Assembly: GCA_013041835.1 (NCBI GenBank)
Contig: JABDRH010000191.1
Span: forward strand, 1 to 8,657
DNA length: 8,657 bases
Direction of reading: 5' to 3'
Source of the DNA: Desulfatitalea sp.
Lineage (GTDB): Bacteria; Desulfobacterota; Desulfobacteria; Desulfobacterales; Desulfosarcinaceae
The position numbers and the translations under genes are program-made. Below, one piece after another: positions 6,962-8,657 of the stretch (position 1 is the first letter of the stretch; the number at the start of each line of letters is the position of its first letter). The notes under the pieces are model-generated. The model was given only the letters and a program-made list of their open reading frames with translations, had not been told where the DNA came from and made no database searches.

Positions 6962-6990
6962 TAAATGCTGAACTTATTTTTGCGCGAGCC
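6962..6990 (-). repeat. Right terminal inverted repeat of the MITE-like element
   Basis: This is the complement of 6814-6842 apart from two positions. It ends TGCGCGAGCC directly before the CTTAG that holds the stop codon of the phosphotransferase gene. Confidence 0.85.
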
Positions 6991-6991
6991 C

Positions 6992-6994
6992 TTA
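6992..6994. repeat. Target duplication TTA, right copy; also the kinase stop codon
   Basis: TTA within CTTAG (6991-6995) matches 6810-6812. On the minus strand it is the TAA stop of the phosphotransferase gene, so insertion occurred exactly at the stop codon and left the protein intact. Confidence 0.6.
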
Positions 6995-7996
6995 GAATCC
7001 CAGCATTTGAGCCGCCCCATCCAACAATCCGGGCACGCCCATAATCCCGATGGTGGCCTGACGCATATCCGGGTTTTCAAATTCCATACTGGCCCGCAAG
7101 GCCGCAAGGCATATCGCGGCCAGCTTGATATGCGCCAAAACCTTCCAGAAAAACAAGCGGTCTGCGTCAACGGTCCTGCCGCATGCTTTTTGGTAGCTTT
7201 CCACGATGCCGTGTTCACTCCAAAAGCCCTTGGTGATATTCGATAGAAGGCACGCCCACCCAAGGTCACTGATGGGGTCGCCGACCTTGACCATTTCCCA
7301 GTCCAGCACAGCTACCACACGGCCGTCGCGGGCAAGCAGATTTTGGCAGTGGTAGTCCCCATGGCAAAGTGTCATGCGATCAGCCGGAGGAATGTTATTT
7401 TTAAGCCAGCAGATCACTTCCGACACGATTGGCAAAGGATTGTAAATGCTTGTTTCAATTACCTGCTCCCATCTGGCGATCTCACTTCTTACACACTGCG
7501 CCGCGCTTTCAGATTCTTTCAGAATAGAAAGCCCCAGGCCCCGCCAATCCAATTCATGCATGCCTGCCAAGATGGAAATATAGTCGTTTTCAAGCTGCGT
7601 CCTATTTTCCGGATGATTTAGATAGGATTGATACAGGACCTGCCCCTCAATTGCCTCCATGACAAAAAAGCGGTGCCCTATAATATCTTTCCCCGTTTCC
7701 AGACAAACGGTTTTTGGAATGGGTATGGCTGTCCCTTCAAGACGTTTCATCACTTCGTATTGGGGCCTAATATCATAGGGCGGAACACATCCGGTCTCCG
7801 GCTCCACGCGAATCACCAACCGCTCGGAAACCGGACCATCAGATTCTTTCCAAGTCAGAGAGACAAAACAAGTCTGGTAGGAATACCCGACATCCGTTCT
7901 TTCCAACTCGGATAATACCAATGCCTCCCGCTGCGGAAACTGTCTTTTTAAATAGGCCTCTAAATGCTGTTGCATCACATCCTGAGTGTTTTTCAT
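6992..7996 (-). CDS. APH/ACAD10-11-type phosphotransferase family protein
   Basis: This is a 334-residue kinase-fold protein expected to transfer phosphate from ATP to a small alcohol substrate. The N-lobe shows ERLVIRVEPETG (58-69), with Arg63 where many kinases have Lys, as is common in this COG3173-type family. The segment FFVMEAIEGQ (110-119) fits the hinge. The catalytic loop is LCHGDYHCQNLL (210-221), with His212, Asp214 and Asn219. The metal-binding segment is VLDWE (230-234), followed by GDPISDLGW (239-247). All catalytic residues are present. I chose the ATG at 7996, with AAGGA at 8006-8010; the 86-residue upstream extension in the same frame crosses decayed sequence. It is unlikely to be an antibiotic-resistance enzyme. 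Relatives such as LvaA and the ACAD10/11 kinase domain phosphorylate hydroxyacyl-CoAs. It is probably the first gene of the minus-strand operon. Confidence 0.9.
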   Translation of the reverse strand: MKNTQDVMQQHLEAYLKRQFPQREALVLSELERTDVGYSYQTCFVSLTWKESDGPVSERLVIRVEPETGCVPPYDIRPQYEVMKRLEGTAIPIPKTVCLETGKDIIGHRFFVMEAIEGQVLYQSYLNHPENRTQLENDYISILAGMHELDWRGLGLSILKESESAAQCVRSEIARWEQVIETSIYNPLPIVSEVICWLKNNIPPADRMTLCHGDYHCQNLLARDGRVVAVLDWEMVKVGDPISDLGWACLLSNITKGFWSEHGIVESYQKACGRTVDADRLFFWKVLAHIKLAAICLAALRASMEFENPDMRQATIGIMGVPGLLDGAAQMLGF

Positions 7997-8072
7997 TCTA
8001 GAGTATCCTTTCAATGTTTGCCACACAGTCCATAATTCAAAGACAGTGACGCCGGCGTGGGATCCAGTCCAT

Positions 8073-8270
8073 TCATTGAGCCGCTTTTCCCACGGCGGAT
8101 AACGGATTTTGAAGATTCTGCGTGGTGACATCGATACGCCGATCGTCTCCGAATACTTCATAGAGGGGGAGCGCCTTCCGATACTAGTCAATCGCCGCTT
8201 CAATCTCGCCTCGTCTTGCATGCACATAGGCCATGTTGGTATATTGATCGGCAATTCCGCCAGGAACCAT
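8073..8270 (-). pseudogene. TPR-repeat protein remnant with an in-frame amber codon
   Basis: Reading the minus strand from 8270 gives a clear tetratricopeptide unit: YTNMAYVHARRGEIEAAID, then TAG (8184-8186), then YRKALPLYEVFGDDRR in the same frame. The two halves form one TPR helix pair, with the small/aromatic pattern on helix A and the A..YRKAL pattern on helix B. The amber codon therefore interrupts an ancestral reading frame. The frame continues to a TGA at 8073-8075. No ribosome binding site or longer TPR array is present, so this is the 3' part of a lost gene. Its N-terminal side probably broke where the transposase remnant begins (about 8270-8320). Confidence 0.65.
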
Positions 8271-8307
8271 TGTGATAATGGGGGTTACTACACCAACCCA
8301 AAAATGC

Positions 8308-8313
8308 AGGAGG
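8308..8313 (+). promoter_or_regulatory. Shine-Dalgarno of the transposase remnant
   Basis: A perfect AGGAGG lies 7 nt before the ATG at 8321. It marks the original translation start of the broken transposase frame. Confidence 0.6.
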
Positions 8314-8320
8314 TACCCAG

Positions 8321-8568
8321 ATGGTAAAATCATCAAAATCAGATTTTCAGCAAAACTGCAACTGAAAAGAGTGAATGACAGGCCATTCAAGGCCAATACC
8401 ATCAAAGCCTCAATGCCATACGAAACGTGCAGTGAGCAGTTGAACCCGTTTGGCGGGCAGTTGGCGATGATCAAGTTTTTTGATTGGGTCGGCTTCGGGA
8501 AATATTTGATTCCACCTACAGTAGCAAGCAGACCGAATATAACAGTTGCGTGTATCCCCCCCCTTTAG
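8321..8568 (+). pseudogene. Frameshifted N-terminal remnant of an IS transposase
   Basis: Translation from the ATG at 8321 gives 14 residues (MVKSSKSDFQQNCN) and stops at 8363-8365. Shifting by one base gives LKRVNDRPFKANTIKA, then MPYETCSEQLNPFGGQLAMIKFFDWVGFGKYL. The Leu-x-Pro-Phe-Gly-Gly motif followed by a hydrophobic helix ending in Val-Gly-Phe resembles the N-terminus of IS1380/IS4-like DDE transposases. A single lost base between about 8350 and 8365 explains the break. The likeness fades after about 8520, and the shifted frame ends at TAG 8566-8568 behind a C8 run, so the DDE catalytic core is absent. The IS family is by motif recall and uncertain. Confidence 0.55.
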
Positions 8569-8580
8569 ATGGATACACGC
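8548..8580. repeat. Perfect 10-bp inverted repeat with a C8 tract
   Basis: GCGTGTATCC (8548-8557) and GGATACACGC (8571-8580) are exact complements separated by 13 nt. Eight consecutive C residues (8556-8563) run from the stem into the loop. No T-tract follows on either strand. It could be a terminator-like hairpin for a minus-strand gene ending at 8587, or the fold-back end of another small repeat. Confidence 0.6.
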
Positions 8581-8586
8581 TAAAAC

Positions 8587-8657
8587 TCAGACGTATCCTT
8601 GTTTTGTGAAAGCCTTAAATGCATCAACCCCACCTGTAGTCAATCTTGAAAAAGATT
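8587..8657 (-). CDS. Possible C-terminal tail of a minus-strand gene cut by the window edge
   Basis: From 8655 down to a TGA at 8587-8589 the minus strand reads 22 residues ending LTTGGVDAFKAFTKQGYV. The composition is protein-like, and the hairpin at 8548-8580 lies just past the stop, where a terminator would be expected. A plus-strand frame is open across the same bases, so the call is weak. No family is recognised. Confidence 0.25.
   Translation of the reverse strand, partial: SFSRLTTGGVDAFKAFTKQGYV

Larger units (their letters stand above)
6814..6990 (-). promoter_or_regulatory. Long imperfect RNA hairpin spanning the element
   Basis: If the minus-strand operon is transcribed through, 6814-6888 and 6917-6990 can pair along nearly their whole length, leaving a loop of about 28 nt (6889-6916). 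Pairing is strong in the outer 29 bp and near the loop (TTTTGAG with its complement), and interrupted in between. A smaller alternative hairpin, a 7-bp stem with a 5-nt loop (6855-6873), lies inside the left arm. Whether it attenuates, stabilises or marks the message for cleavage is not shown by the sequence. Confidence 0.6.
6813..6991. mobile_element. MITE-like fold-back element inserted between operon genes
   Basis: This is a short non-coding element with terminal inverted repeats at 6814-6842 and 6962-6990 (29 bp, 27 matching). The outermost 11 bp are perfect: GGGCTCGCGCA at 6813-6823 and its complement at 6981-6991. It is flanked by TTA at 6810-6812 and 6992-6994, within CTTAG on both sides, as expected for a 3-bp (or 5-bp) target duplication. 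The left part (6814-6916) is about 93% identical to the arm at 1-103. The right part (6917-6990) is a more diverged, shortened copy in opposite orientation. A 3-bp TNA target inside CTNAG recalls the IS1031 group of the IS5 family, but no transposase is encoded here and the family is not assigned. It has no coding potential. Confidence 0.8.
7997..8657. other. Decayed intergenic region upstream of the kinase
   Basis: No intact gene is visible in these 661 bases. The region holds a TPR remnant (8073-8270), a transposase remnant (8321-8568), a strong hairpin (8548-8580) and perhaps the tail of a minus-strand gene at the right edge. The kinase promoter must lie here if the gene has its own; I could not pick a convincing -35/-10 pair. 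ACGCCGGCGT at 8049-8058 is a perfect 10-bp palindrome. Confidence 0.6.

Noticed and set aside
6808..6995. CRISPR-like or tandem repeat array
   Set aside because: There are only two inverted arms and no regular repeat-spacer pattern; terminal inverted repeats with duplicated flanks explain the structure.
8041..8075. Degenerate copy of a widespread palindromic genomic repeat around the ACGCCGGCGT palindrome
   Set aside because: The likeness to common repeats ending in GGGATCCAGTCC-like sequence is partial, and no second copy occurs in the window, so it cannot be supported.
7997..8254. Phosphotransferase extended by 86 residues to 8254
   Set aside because: The extension runs out of frame through the TPR remnant, has no kinase-like sequence, and the ATG at 7996 has its own AAGGA.
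8272..8568. An intact 98-residue gene on the plus strand
   Set aside because: Its first third is in a frame with no ribosome binding site, while the AGGAGG/ATG at 8308-8323 belongs to the neighbouring frame. The region is better read as a frameshifted transposase remnant.

Overview
The window reads like a chromosome segment of an anaerobic, fatty-acid or aromatic-acid oxidising bacterium, most likely a sulfate-reducing or syntrophic member of the Desulfobacterota. The main reason is the gene order acyl-CoA dehydrogenase - etfB - etfA - membrane-bound iron-sulfur oxidoreductase, an arrangement typical of complete-oxidising sulfate reducers and syntrophs. This is inference from gene content; no taxonomic marker gene is present.

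Region 1 (1-5217, plus strand). A repeat arm (1-103) leads directly into the ribosome binding site of an acyl-CoA dehydrogenase gene (117-1283). Then come etfB (1381-2127), etfA (2200-3159) and a 682-residue membrane protein (3169-5217) with a NarI-like b-type cytochrome domain, two ferredoxin-type [4Fe-4S] motifs and two complete CCG (HdrB/HdrD-type) domains. Together they form an electron path: acyl-CoA to dehydrogenase FAD, to ETF, to the membrane oxidoreductase, to (mena)quinone. The dehydrogenase has an Arg where glutaryl-CoA dehydrogenases bind the distal carboxylate, and Leu instead of Tyr before the catalytic Glu. This resembles the non-decarboxylating type known from Desulfococcus.

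Region 2 (5276-7996, minus strand, convergent with region 1). Reading in transcription order: an APH/ACAD10-11-type phosphotransferase (7996-6992), a small helical protein of unknown function (6790-6263) and a two-domain CrtC/AttH-like beta-barrel protein (6232-5276). The kinase plus small helical partner resembles the LvaA/LvaB pair that phosphorylates hydroxyacyl-CoA in levulinate catabolism, so the cluster may encode a hydroxyacyl-CoA (or other alcohol) kinase module. That link is a hypothesis.

The operon of region 2 is split by a short non-coding element (6813-6991). It has 29-bp terminal inverted repeats (27 of 29 matching) and a duplicated target (TTA within CTTAG), and nearly its whole length can fold back on itself. 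Removing it together with one target copy restores a 19-nt kinase-to-partner spacing carrying a normal Shine-Dalgarno. The arm at 1-103 is a second copy, about 93% identical to one arm of this element. The two copies make this a MITE-like family that sits at gene boundaries here.

Region 3 (7997-8657) is a decayed intergenic region. It holds a TPR-protein remnant with an in-frame amber codon (minus strand), a frameshifted N-terminal remnant of an IS transposase that still has a perfect Shine-Dalgarno (plus strand), a strong 10-bp-stem hairpin with a C8 tract, and possibly the last 23 codons of a minus-strand gene entering from the right edge. No tRNA, rRNA or CRISPR array was seen.
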